Assembly (NCBI GenBank): GCA_947484535.1
Contig: CANKPO010000014.1
Span: 1-12,802, forward strand
Origin: Caulobacteraceae bacterium
GTDB taxonomy: Bacteria > Pseudomonadota > Alphaproteobacteria > Caulobacterales > Caulobacteraceae
Direction of reading: 5' to 3'
Length of the DNA: 12,802 bases
This document shows, one piece after another, positions 6,833-12,802 of the stretch. Both the position numbers and the translations under genes were made by a program. The notes under the pieces were generated by a model that saw nothing but the letters and a program-made list of their open reading frames with translations, made no database searches and had not been told where the DNA came from. Within the stretch, counting starts at the first letter, position 1. Each line of letters opens with the position of its first letter.

Positions 6833-7286
6833 TCGCTTCGGTGACCCTGATCGAATTTGACAGCCAATTGCGGGCCGATGCGGTCCTGCAACGCAAGCTC
6901 GAGAGCCTGCCCAACGTGACCATTATCACTTTGCCTTTACGACCGAGGTCCATGGCGACGGCGACAAGGTGGTCGCTCTGAGCTATCGGGATCGTCAATC
7001 CGAAGAGACCCATCGGGTCGCGCTTGAAGGCATCTTTGTCCAGATCGGACTGGTGCCCAATACCGAGTGGCTGAAGGGGGGCGTGGACCTGTCGCCGCGC
7101 GGAGAGATCGAGATCGATGGACGGGGCCAGACCTCCATTCCCGGTGTCTTCGCCGCTGGGGACGCCACGACCGTGCCCTTCAAGCAGATCATCATCGCCG
7201 CAGGCGATGGGTCAAAGGCCGCTCTATCAGCCTTTGACTATCTGATCCGCTTGGCACCGGTAGAGGTCCAGCAGGCCGCCGAATAG
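6785..7286 (+). pseudogene. ahpF: ahpF remnant (C-terminal third of alkyl hydroperoxide reductase subunit F)
   Basis: This is the remains of the flavoprotein that reduces AhpC with NAD(P)H. The first part, in the frame starting at 6787, reads [20 protein letters not shown] and continues through an [16 protein letters not shown] stretch. It corresponds to the AhpF GGGNSGVEAAIDLAG region, with the usual S and E replaced by Y and A. Near 6931-6936 the match jumps to another frame ([19 protein letters not shown], then [35 protein letters not shown] and LSAFDYLIR), consistent with loss of one base; the first frame then hits TGA at 6979-6981. The end at TAG 7284-7286 is the natural C-terminus. About the first two thirds of the gene, including the thioredoxin-like domain, most of the FAD domain and the redox-active C-x-x-C, are missing. 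A GTG at 6969 leaves a 105-codon frame, but it could not make a working enzyme. Confidence 0.92.
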
Positions 7287-7315
7287 CGACCTGCCGACGG
7301 ATAGGAAGGTCGCTA
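7284..7315. terminator. Hairpin between the ahpF remnant and ppa
   Basis: TAGCGACCT (7284-7292) and AGGTCGCTA (7307-7315) form a perfect 9-bp stem with a 14-nt loop, overlapping the ahpF stop codon. It lies between convergent genes, so it could serve both strands. There is no T-tract on either side, which lowers confidence in intrinsic termination. Confidence 0.4.
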
Positions 7316-7319
7316 AGGC

Positions 7320-7856
7320 TTAAGCCTTGGCGGCCTTCGCCGCTTCAATACCCTCAAGCACAAGGCGGCGACCATGGTCGGCATCGCCCCAGCCACGCAG
7401 CTTGACCCACTTGCCGGGTTCCAGATCCTTATAGCTCTCGAAAAAGTGCTCGATCTGCTTGAGCGTAATATCCGGCAGATCACTATAGTTTTGGACATTG
7501 TCATAGCGCTGGGTCAGCCATGAAGAGGGCACGGCCAGCAGCTTTTCATCGGCACCGGCCTCGTCCTCCATCAGCAAGACACCCACGATCCGGCAGCTCA
7601 TCACTGCGCCCGGAACAATGGCCCGCGTATTGGCGATGATCACGTCGCAGGGGTCGCCATCGCCTGACAGGGTATGGGGGATAAAGCCGTAATTTCCCGG
7701 ATAGCGCATGGCGGTGTAGAGAAAGCGGTCGACGACCAGGGCACCGGACTCCTTGTCCATCTCATATTTGATCGGCTCGCCACCGATGGGAACCTCAATG
7801 ACGACATTGACGTCAAAGGGCGGGTTCTTACCAATAGAAATAGCGCTCAATAGCAT
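7320..7856 (-). CDS. ppa: Inorganic pyrophosphatase (family I)
   Basis: This 178-residue soluble enzyme hydrolyses pyrophosphate to phosphate, pulling biosynthetic reactions forward. The family I active-site residues are all visible, two-metal site included: Lys30 and Glu32 in [10 protein letters not shown], Arg44 in [17 protein letters not shown], Tyr56, the Asp66/Asp68/Asp71 trio in GDGDPCD, and Asp98/Asp103/Lys105 in [10 protein letters not shown]. The length equals that of E. coli Ppa. The frame stays open upstream to 8015, but that extension is a non-conserved Pro-rich stretch. ATG 7856 gives the normal family N-terminus ([16 protein letters not shown]) and has GGAG 6 nt upstream. The gene is convergent with the ahpC-ahpF locus and downstream of rpmE on the same strand, but separated from it by an intrinsic terminator, so it probably has its own promoter. 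Confidence 0.96.
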   Translation of the reverse strand: MLLSAISIGKNPPFDVNVVIEVPIGGEPIKYEMDKESGALVVDRFLYTAMRYPGNYGFIPHTLSGDGDPCDVIIANTRAIVPGAVMSCRIVGVLLMEDEAGADEKLLAVPSSWLTQRYDNVQNYSDLPDITLKQIEHFFESYKDLEPGKWVKLRGWGDADHGRRLVLEGIEAAKAAKA

Positions 7857-7998
7857 TGGGGGCTCCAGGCCGGGGAGGGATGGAAAGGCTTCGCCCTCCA
7901 TCGGGGACAACCGCGGCAATGGCAAGGCAGCAAAGAGATATTTCAGCGCTTGGCGATGATTTTGCTCGGCCCGCCCAATGCCCTGAGGGCCAGACACG
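7857..7998 (-). other. ppa upstream region
   Basis: This 142-nt stretch between the rpmE terminator and the ppa start should hold the ppa promoter. On the minus strand GCAAAATC (7958-7951) resembles a Caulobacter-type -10 element, but no -35 is well placed. No other gene is supported. Confidence 0.25.
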
Positions 7999-8031
7999 AA
8001 AAAACGGCCGCCCACATCTGCGAGCGACCGT
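7999..8031 (-). terminator. Intrinsic terminator after rpmE
   Basis: On the minus strand a 10-bp stem (8031-8022 with 8013-8004, including two G-U pairs) closes an 8-nt loop and runs directly into a run of six T's (8004-7999). This is a textbook factor-independent terminator 27 bp after the rpmE stop codon, and it separates rpmE from ppa. Confidence 0.85.
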
Positions 8032-8057
8032 TCAACCGATAGGCAGACCCTAGGGTC

Positions 8058-8282
8058 TTACTTCTTGAGGAAGCCGCCGAACTTGGCCGAGAAGCGCGAA
8101 ACGCGACCGCCGCGGTCCATCAGGTGGGCATTGCCACCGGTCCATGCGGGGTGAGTGCGCGGATCAATATCGAGGCTCAATGTCGCTCCTTCCTTGCCGT
8201 AGGTAGAGCGGGTCTGATAGGTCGATCCGTCGGTCATCACGACATTGATGAAGTGATAGTCAGGATGGGTGTCTTGTTTCAT
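8058..8282 (-). CDS. rpmE: 50S ribosomal protein L31
   Basis: This 74-residue small protein of the large ribosomal subunit helps bridge the 50S and 30S subunits. Recognisable segments are the [15 protein letters not shown] start, TRSTYGKEG, the [14 protein letters not shown] block and the [16 protein letters not shown] end. It has none of the four cysteines of the zinc-binding L31 form; this C-minus version with the HPAWTGG block is the usual alphaproteobacterial type. ATG 8282 gives the family N-terminus; the longer open frame up to 8393 runs through the leader hairpin and is not coding. The ribosome binding site is weak (TTGGA about 9 nt upstream), which fits controlled translation. A promoter and a structured leader lie upstream and a strong terminator downstream, so it is monocistronic. 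Confidence 0.96.
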   Translation of the reverse strand: MKQDTHPDYHFINVVMTDGSTYQTRSTYGKEGATLSLDIDPRTHPAWTGGNAHLMDRGGRVSRFSAKFGGFLKK

Positions 8283-8315
8283 GGCTCTGTCCAACCGACT
8301 TGAGGGCGCGGAACG

Positions 8316-8350
8316 AAAAGCCCGCCACCACCGGTAATGACGGGGCGGGC
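8316..8350 (-). promoter_or_regulatory. Terminator-like hairpin in the rpmE leader
   Basis: On the minus strand GCCCGCC (8350-8344) pairs perfectly with GGCGGGC (8326-8320), followed by TTTT (8319-8316). It ends 33 bp before the rpmE start and downstream of the likely promoter, so it lies inside the 5' untranslated leader. It may attenuate transcription or form part of an autoregulatory L31 binding structure. Confidence 0.45.
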
Positions 8351-8363
8351 GAATGGATGCGCG

Positions 8364-8393
8364 GCTATACACGATGGCAGGCTTGCTAGGCAA
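8364..8393 (-). promoter_or_regulatory. Candidate rpmE promoter
   Basis: On the minus strand TTGCCT (8393-8388) and TATAGC (8369-8364) are separated by 18 nt, a reasonable -35/-10 pair. Transcription would start near 8357, giving a leader of about 75 nt that includes the hairpin at 8316-8350. The region is shared with the divergent ABC transporter gene. Confidence 0.4.
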
Positions 8394-8446
8394 GGGCCCA
8401 GTTGAAAACGAAGATCGGCCATACCGGTCTTTTGAGAGGTTTTGGA

Positions 8447-10315
8447 ATGAGCGACCCTTCGACTATGGCTTCAACCCCTTCGACAGCGGCCTCTACGGAT
8501 GGCCGACCCAGTGAGGGCGCGGCCTTAGCCAGCCAGATCGCGGAGGCGGTTAACAAGCGGCCTCGGCGCAAGGATCTAAAGCCTCTTGGTCACATCTTCC
8601 CGTTCATTGTCGCCCATAAGGCCAACGCCTTTGCCGCCCTGTTCTTCCTGCTCCTGTCAACCGCCTCGACCCTTGGCCTGACGGTGGCTCTGCGGAGTGT
8701 CGTGGACCATGGCTTTGTCACTGGATCGTCTCAGGCCTTGAACCGCTATTTCCTGATCATGGTCGCGGTGGCCCTAGCCTTGGCGGCGGCTTCGGCCCTG
8801 CGCTACTTCTTTGTCACCAAGCTGGGCGAGATGGTCGTGGCCGATCTGCGCAAGGCGGTCTATGCCCATACCTTGACCTTGGATCAGGCCTATTTCCTCA
8901 ATACCCGCATCGGCGAGGTCCTATCGCGCCTGACCACCGATATTACCATTGTCGAGACCATGGTCGGCTCAGCCGCCTCAATCGCCCTGCGCAATCTGCT
9001 CAGCCTCATCGGGGCCCTTGCCCTGCTGTTCATCGTCAGCCCGAAATTGACGGGTCTGATCGTGCTCTTGGTGCCAGTGATCCTAGTGCCCCTGTTCCTC
9101 TATGGTCGCCGGGTGCGGATTCTGTCGGTTTCGGCCCAAGACCGATTTGCCGATGCGGTCGGCTTTGCCGGTGAAAGCCTCGACGCCCTCGACACAGTCC
9201 AAGCCTTTGGCCGAGAAAAGAGCGCGGCCAAGCGGTTTGCCGAAGCCGTCGATATGGCCTTCCGCGCCTCCCTGACCCGCATTGAGGCTCGGGCCATTAT
9301 GACCGCCATGGTCATTGGCCTGATCTTCAGTGGCGTGGCGGTGGTCCTGTGGCTTGGCGCTCAAGCGGTCATCAACGGTACCATGACCGGCGGGGCACTG
9401 GTTCAGTTCCTGTTCCTGTCTGTGATGGCTGCGGCGGCCGTCGGCGCTCTGGGAGAGGTCTGGGGCGACGTCCAGAAGGCCTCTGGGGCCATGGAGCGCA
9501 TTAGCGAGTTACTGAACGCCCGGCCCTCTATCGCCGCCCCAGCGCGTCCCAAGCCGCTGCCAAGCCCTTCCAAAGGCGAGATCGCCTTTGACGATGTGGT
9601 CTTTGCCTATCCGGGCCGTCCTGACCTTCCTGCCCTGCGCGGTCTGGACCTGCGGGTGCGCTCGGGTGAGACAGTGGCTCTGGTGGGTCCGTCGGGGGCG
9701 GGGAAGAGCACGGTCCTGCGCCTTTTGCTGCGGTTCTATGATCCCCAGTCCGGCTCGATCCGGCTCGACGGCGTTGATCTGCGTGAGGCCGATCCCCAGC
9801 AGGTCCGGGCCCGCATGGCCCTGGTCGCACAGGACGCGCCCCTGTTCTCCGGTTCTGCGCTCGACAATATTCGCTATGGCCGTGCGGAGGCCTCAATCGA
9901 CGCCATCATGGCCGCGGCGCGCGCCGCTGAGGCGGATGGCTTTATCAGCATCTTGCCGCAGGGCTATGACACCCCGCTCGGCGAGCGGGCCAAGACCCTA
10001 TCCGGCGGTCAAAAACAAAGGCTGGCCATTGCGCGGGCCTTGGTGCGCAACGCGCCGGTGCTTTTGCTCGATGAGGCGACCAGCGCCTTGGATGCGGAAA
10101 ATGAACGTCTGGTTCAGCAGGCTCTGCACGACGCCATGACCGGCCGCACGACCCTCGTCATCGCCCACCGTCTGGCCACCGTACAACGCGCGGATCGGAT
10201 CGTGGTGATGGATGCTGGCCGCGTCGTCGAACAGGGCACCCACAGCGACCTGATCACCCAAGGCGGCCTCTATGCCAAGCTGGCCAAGCTGCAGTTCGGG
10301 GCTGAGGCGGGGTAG
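8447..10315 (+). CDS. ABC exporter half-transporter (MsbA-related, permease fused to ATPase)
   Basis: The 622-residue protein has a variable Ser/Thr-rich N-terminus, a six-helix type-I exporter membrane domain (about residues 45-320; hydrophobic helices clear at 60-80, 100-125, 180-235 and 290-335) and a C-terminal nucleotide-binding domain. Walker A is GPSGAGKST (Lys420), the Q-loop is in LVAQDAPLF, the signature is LSGGQKQ, Walker B is [11 protein letters not shown] (Asp542, catalytic Glu543) and the H-loop is IAHR. All are intact. It should act as a homodimer in the inner membrane exporting a lipid or other hydrophobic substrate; it resembles the alphaproteobacterial MsbA-related group of unknown substrate. 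ATG 8447 is chosen because GAGAGG lies at 8434-8439. An upstream in-frame TTG (8402) would add 15 residues and has no such site. It is divergent from rpmE. Confidence 0.93.
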   Translation: MSDPSTMASTPSTAASTDGRPSEGAALASQIAEAVNKRPRRKDLKPLGHIFPFIVAHKANAFAALFFLLLSTASTLGLTVALRSVVDHGFVTGSSQALNRYFLIMVAVALALAAASALRYFFVTKLGEMVVADLRKAVYAHTLTLDQAYFLNTRIGEVLSRLTTDITIVETMVGSAASIALRNLLSLIGALALLFIVSPKLTGLIVLLVPVILVPLFLYGRRVRILSVSAQDRFADAVGFAGESLDALDTVQAFGREKSAAKRFAEAVDMAFRASLTRIEARAIMTAMVIGLIFSGVAVVLWLGAQAVINGTMTGGALVQFLFLSVMAAAAVGALGEVWGDVQKASGAMERISELLNARPSIAAPARPKPLPSPSKGEIAFDDVVFAYPGRPDLPALRGLDLRVRSGETVALVGPSGAGKSTVLRLLLRFYDPQSGSIRLDGVDLREADPQQVRARMALVAQDAPLFSGSALDNIRYGRAEASIDAIMAAARAAEADGFISILPQGYDTPLGERAKTLSGGQKQRLAIARALVRNAPVLLLDEATSALDAENERLVQQALHDAMTGRTTLVIAHRLATVQRADRIVVMDAGRVVEQGTHSDLITQGGLYAKLAKLQFGAEAG

Positions 10316-10324
10316 GCAAACAAG

Positions 10325-10427
10325 GCCCCCTACGGCGCTTCGCGCCACTTCCCCCAGAGGGGGAAGATCTAAGAGCAGCAAATCTTCCCCCTCTGGGGGA
10401 AGTACCGGCGAAGCCGGGGTAGGGGGC
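10325..10427. repeat. Compound inverted repeat between convergent genes
   Basis: Two copies of one GC-rich palindromic unit face each other. The inner arms (10347-10368 and 10382-10403) are a perfect 22-bp inverted repeat with a 13-bp spacer, and each arm is itself nearly palindromic (CTTCCCCC, 3 nt, GGGGGAAG). Outside them, each copy has its own small hairpin (GGCGC/GCGCC at 10334-10346; CCGGC/GCCGG at 10405-10417), and the outermost GCCCCCTA (10325-10332) pairs with TAGGGGGC (10420-10427). It begins 9 bp after the ABC transporter stop and touches the glpQ stop codon. It probably acts as a bidirectional transcription end. From memory, such CTTCCCCCTCTGGGGGAAG units are dispersed in caulobacter genomes. 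Confidence 0.85.
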
Positions 10428-11506
10428 TAGCGCGTGGCCGCGACCGCCAAACCCGGAGAGTCGGTGAACAGTCCGTCAATGCCGAGCGCGACAAAGCGTT
10501 GGATCTCGGCGGCCATATTGCCGTGCTGGGCCATATAGTCCGCCGCCTTGGGATCACCGAGGCGCAGGGCCGGTGGCAGGAAGGCGTTTTCTGCGCGGAA
10601 GGTATAGGGATGGAGCACGAGACCTGCGGCATGGGCGTCGGCCACTAGGCTGGTGGGCTGGGTCCAGTTGCCATCCTTATCGGTGGGCAGGATCATGGCC
10701 TTATAGGGTCCAATCCCGTCGGCAAACTTGGCCACCTGTTTCAAACCCTCGGGCGTCGCCAGATCGGCATAGGTGCGCTTGTCACCCGCAGCGACGAGGT
10801 CCGCGGGAGCCCCTTCAGAGTCCATCAAGAAGACCTGACGACAGCTGATCATGCCGCGCAGCATGATCAGGCTGGTGGTCTCGAAAGATTGGACAAAGAT
10901 TGGTGCAGACTTTGAATTGAGCCCTGCCGCCTTCACCCTCTCGGCAAAGCGCCCCTCCATAGGAAGGCCGATCTTAGCGAAATAGGTCGGGTGTTTCAGT
11001 TCAGGGTAGACCCCAACCTTGGCCGCCTTGGCCAGCGCCAGAACCTCGTCAAGGGTCGGAACGTCGAATTGGCCATCAAAGGCGGTATTGGCGGGCCGAA
11101 GCTGCGGCAAACGCTCGCGGGCCTTCAGGGTCTTAATCTCACCGAGCGTAAAGTCCTCGGTGAACCAACCGGTCAGGGCTTGGCCATCAATGGTCTTGGT
11201 GGCCTTGCGTTCGGCAAATTCAGGGCGCGAGGCGACATTGGTCGTGCCGCTGATCTCGTTCTCGTGGCGGCAAACAAAGACGCCGTCCTTGGTCAGGACC
11301 AGATCCGGCTCGATGAAGTCGGCGCCCTGCTCGATGGCTCGGCTATAGGCGGCCAGCGTGTGTTCAGGCCGCTCACCGCTACAGCCACGATGGCCGATGA
11401 TCAGGGGGAGCTTGGCCTTGGGTGTCGCCGCCGAAGCATCAAGGGGCAAGGTCATGGCAAGCATCGCTCCGCTGCTGGCCAGGAGATCACGACGAGAAAG
11501 GGACAT
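10427..11506 (-). CDS. glpQ: Glycerophosphodiester phosphodiesterase, probably periplasmic (Tat)
   Basis: The 359-residue enzyme hydrolyses glycerophosphodiesters, such as glycerophosphocholine, to glycerol 3-phosphate and an alcohol. A signal peptide with a twin-arginine motif, S-R-R-D-L-L (residues 4-9), followed by a hydrophobic stretch and an ASA-A cleavage-like site near 24-27, predicts export. The catalytic domain has GHRG (His39, Arg40), E-x-T-L (Glu48), the metal-binding EPD (Glu66, Asp68), His81 in CRHENE, and YPELKHP (Glu169, Lys171). The length and large insert resemble periplasmic GlpQ rather than short cytosolic UgpQ. ATG 11506 places the twin-arginine motif at the very N-terminus. 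A GTG at 11539 is in frame but would bury the motif. Spacing to suhB upstream is 63 bp, so co-transcription with suhB and efp is likely. Confidence 0.92.
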   Translation of the reverse strand: MSLSRRDLLASSGAMLAMTLPLDASAATPKAKLPLIIGHRGCSGERPEHTLAAYSRAIEQGADFIEPDLVLTKDGVFVCRHENEISGTTNVASRPEFAERKATKTIDGQALTGWFTEDFTLGEIKTLKARERLPQLRPANTAFDGQFDVPTLDEVLALAKAAKVGVYPELKHPTYFAKIGLPMEGRFAERVKAAGLNSKSAPIFVQSFETTSLIMLRGMISCRQVFLMDSEGAPADLVAAGDKRTYADLATPEGLKQVAKFADGIGPYKAMILPTDKDGNWTQPTSLVADAHAAGLVLHPYTFRAENAFLPPALRLGDPKAADYMAQHGNMAAEIQRFVALGIDGLFTDSPGLAVAATR

Positions 11507-11569
11507 GGGCGGGGCCTTGATGGGGGACAGAACCCTCACCCTAGCCCAAAATTCATGACCGTTTGATGT

Positions 11570-12364
11570 TTATCGCGCGCCCTTGAGGGTCTCGAGGATC
11601 AGGGGGTGAAGTTCGAGGCTGGAGGCCAGAACCGTTCCGCTGTGCAGGGGCGCAATATCGCCGTCCGCATCGGTGACCTTGCCGCCCGCTTCGGTGACCA
11701 GCAAGGTGCCTGCCGCCATATCCCAGTTCTGCAGGCCCCGCTCCCAATAGCCGTCAAAGCGGCCAGCGGCGACATAGGCCAGATCCAGGGCTGCCGAGCC
11801 AAAGCGGCGCACGCCACTGACCTTTTGCGAGACCTGATGCAGTTCTTTCAGGAACACCGCATGGCCGGGCTTGCCGATAAAGGGAATGCCGGTGGCCAGT
11901 ACCGTCTCATCGAGATGACGACGAGCCGCGACGCGCAGGCGCTTATCGTTCAGATAGGCGCCCTTGCCCTTTTCCGCCCAAAACATCTCGTTGCTGATCG
12001 GGTTATAGGTCACACCGGCCACGATCACCCCGTCACGTTCCAGCGCCGCTGTCACCGCAAAATGGGGGATGGCGTGTAGGAAGTTGGTGGTGCCGTCGAG
12101 TGGATCGACGATCCAGGTGTGGGTCTTATCACTGCCCTCGATCAGGCCGCGCTCTTCGCCGATAAAGCCATAGCCGGGACGCACCCGCATCAGCTCTTCA
12201 AACAGGACCTGCTCGGCCTTGATGTCGGCAGCCGAGACATAGTCGCCCGCGCCCTTTTTGGAGACCTGCAGCTCGGCCACTTCGCCAAAGTCGCGGGTCA
12301 GGCCGCGCGCCGCCTTGCGAACGGCGTCGATCATAACCTTTAGGAGGGTAGTGGGCGTGGTCAC
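11570..12364 (-). CDS. suhB: Inositol-1-monophosphatase family protein (SuhB)
   Basis: This 264-residue Mg-dependent phosphatase has the complete family active site: GEE (Glu70, Glu71), WIVDPLDGTTNF (Asp87, Asp90, Thr92) and WDMAAGTLLVTEAGG (Asp215). It removes phosphate from inositol monophosphate and related sugar phosphates; in E. coli SuhB also joins the ribosomal RNA antitermination complex, which may or may not hold here. The preferred start is GTG 12364, which gives the family-typical N-terminus (MTTPTTLLKVMIDAVRKAARG). No good ribosome binding site is visible there, nor before the internal ATG at residue 11. It follows efp by 60 bp on the same strand, a neighbourhood known from alphaproteobacteria, so the two are probably co-transcribed. 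Confidence 0.94.
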   Translation of the reverse strand: MTTPTTLLKVMIDAVRKAARGLTRDFGEVAELQVSKKGAGDYVSAADIKAEQVLFEELMRVRPGYGFIGEERGLIEGSDKTHTWIVDPLDGTTNFLHAIPHFAVTAALERDGVIVAGVTYNPISNEMFWAEKGKGAYLNDKRLRVAARRHLDETVLATGIPFIGKPGHAVFLKELHQVSQKVSGVRRFGSAALDLAYVAAGRFDGYWERGLQNWDMAAGTLLVTEAGGKVTDADGDIAPLHSGTVLASSLELHPLILETLKGAR

Positions 12365-12424
12365 GGTCGGTCTGTTTCTAACAAGAGGATCAGGGGCAGA
12401 GGCGCAGAGAGGTCGCCTGTTGGA

Positions 12425-12802
12425 TCAGTCGGCCCGGCGCAGATATTCGCCGGTCTCGGTCGAAACGATGATGCGCTCGCCCGTGCCCATATAGGGTGGG
12501 ATCATGATGCGCATGCCATTGTCGGCCTTGGCGGGCTTGTAGGACGATGAGGCAGTCTGGCCCTTCACGGTCGCATCGGCCTCCACCACGGTCAGGACGA
12601 CCGTGTCGGGCAGGGCGATACCGATGGGGCGCTCTTCGTGGAACTCGAGCACCACGGCCATACCGTCTTGCAAGAACTGAGCCCGCTCTTCGCCGACAAA
12701 GTCCTTGTGCAGTTCGATCTGCTCGTAATTGACCGTATCCATGAAGACCAGCATATCGTCTTGGGCATAGAGGAAGGTGTGATCCTTCTGCTCAAGGCGC
12801 AC
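12425..12802 (-). CDS. efp: Elongation factor P, C-terminal part (5' end outside window)
   Basis: These 125 C-terminal residues of elongation factor P, a tRNA-mimicking protein that helps ribosomes through polyproline stretches, are open to the window edge. A full protein has about 188 residues, so domain I with the modifiable Lys near position 34 lies outside. The visible part covers the end of domain I and all of domains II and [23 protein letters not shown], the [19 protein letters not shown] block, and the domain III motif [12 protein letters not shown] with [19 protein letters not shown]. The stop is TGA at 12425-12427. It is the first visible gene of the minus-strand group efp-suhB-glpQ. 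Confidence 0.97.
   Translation of the reverse strand: MRLEQKDHTFLYAQDDMLVFMDTVNYEQIELHKDFVGEERAQFLQDGMAVVLEFHEERPIGIALPDTVVLTVVEADATVKGQTASSSYKPAKADNGMRIMIPPYMGTGERIIVSTETGEYLRRAD

Noticed and set aside
6969..7286. 105-codon ORF as an independent oxidoreductase gene
   Set aside because: It is the C-terminal piece of the broken ahpF; it lacks the redox-active cysteines and most of the FAD domain, so no independent function is supported.
7857..8015. N-terminal extension of ppa by 53 residues
   Set aside because: The extension runs into the rpmE terminator and is not family-like; ATG 7856 has a good ribosome binding site and gives the standard protein length.
8283..8393. N-terminal extension of rpmE by 37 residues
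   Set aside because: It passes through the leader hairpin and the likely promoter; L31 normally starts at the chosen Met.
9528..9896. 122-codon minus-strand ORF inside the ABC transporter gene
   Set aside because: It is an antisense shadow of the conserved nucleotide-binding domain, as expected in GC-rich coding DNA.

Overview
The window looks like chromosomal DNA of an alphaproteobacterium, most likely Caulobacteraceae or a close relative. The reasons are moderately high G+C content, a zinc-free alphaproteobacterial L31, an efp-suhB neighbourhood, a HemY-like C-terminus, a MsbA-related ABC half-transporter, a G-C-T-A-N-A type -10 element in front of the tRNA, and GC-rich palindromic repeats of a style I associate with caulobacters. 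These attributions come from recalled family knowledge; no search was run.

Layout, left to right. (1) 1-1514: the 3' end of a HemY-like gene, then a GST-fold protein. (2) 1645-3732: a hybrid sensor histidine kinase with a CHASE4-like sensor and a C-terminal receiver. (3) 3837-5458: a conserved-looking protein of unknown function, convergent with a small winged-helix regulator. (4) 5459-6232: a long AT-rich regulatory region with dyad repeats, a GC-rich stretch with a possible 32-codon ORF, tRNA-Thr(CGT), and the ahpC upstream region with an OxyR-like site. (5) 6233-7286: ahpC, truncated at its last residues by a deletion that joins it to the inside of ahpF; the ahpF remnant also carries a 1-nt frameshift. 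(6) 7320-8282, minus strand: ppa, and rpmE with a good intrinsic terminator and a structured leader. (7) 8447-10315: an ABC exporter half-transporter. (8) 10325-10427: a compound inverted repeat between convergent genes. (9) 10427-12802, minus strand: GlpQ-like phosphodiesterase, suhB, and the 3' part of efp, probably one transcription unit running efp to suhB to glpQ.

Most of the window is ordinary housekeeping content. The best supported unusual feature is the ahpC-ahpF deletion scar: a peroxiredoxin that keeps both catalytic cysteines, ends in 15 foreign residues, and has lost its dedicated reductase. Secondary points are the dyad cluster upstream of the winged-helix regulator, the terminator-like hairpin in the rpmE leader, and the double palindromic repeat at 10325-10427. 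I found no CRISPR array, complete insertion sequence, integrase or recognisable defence system.
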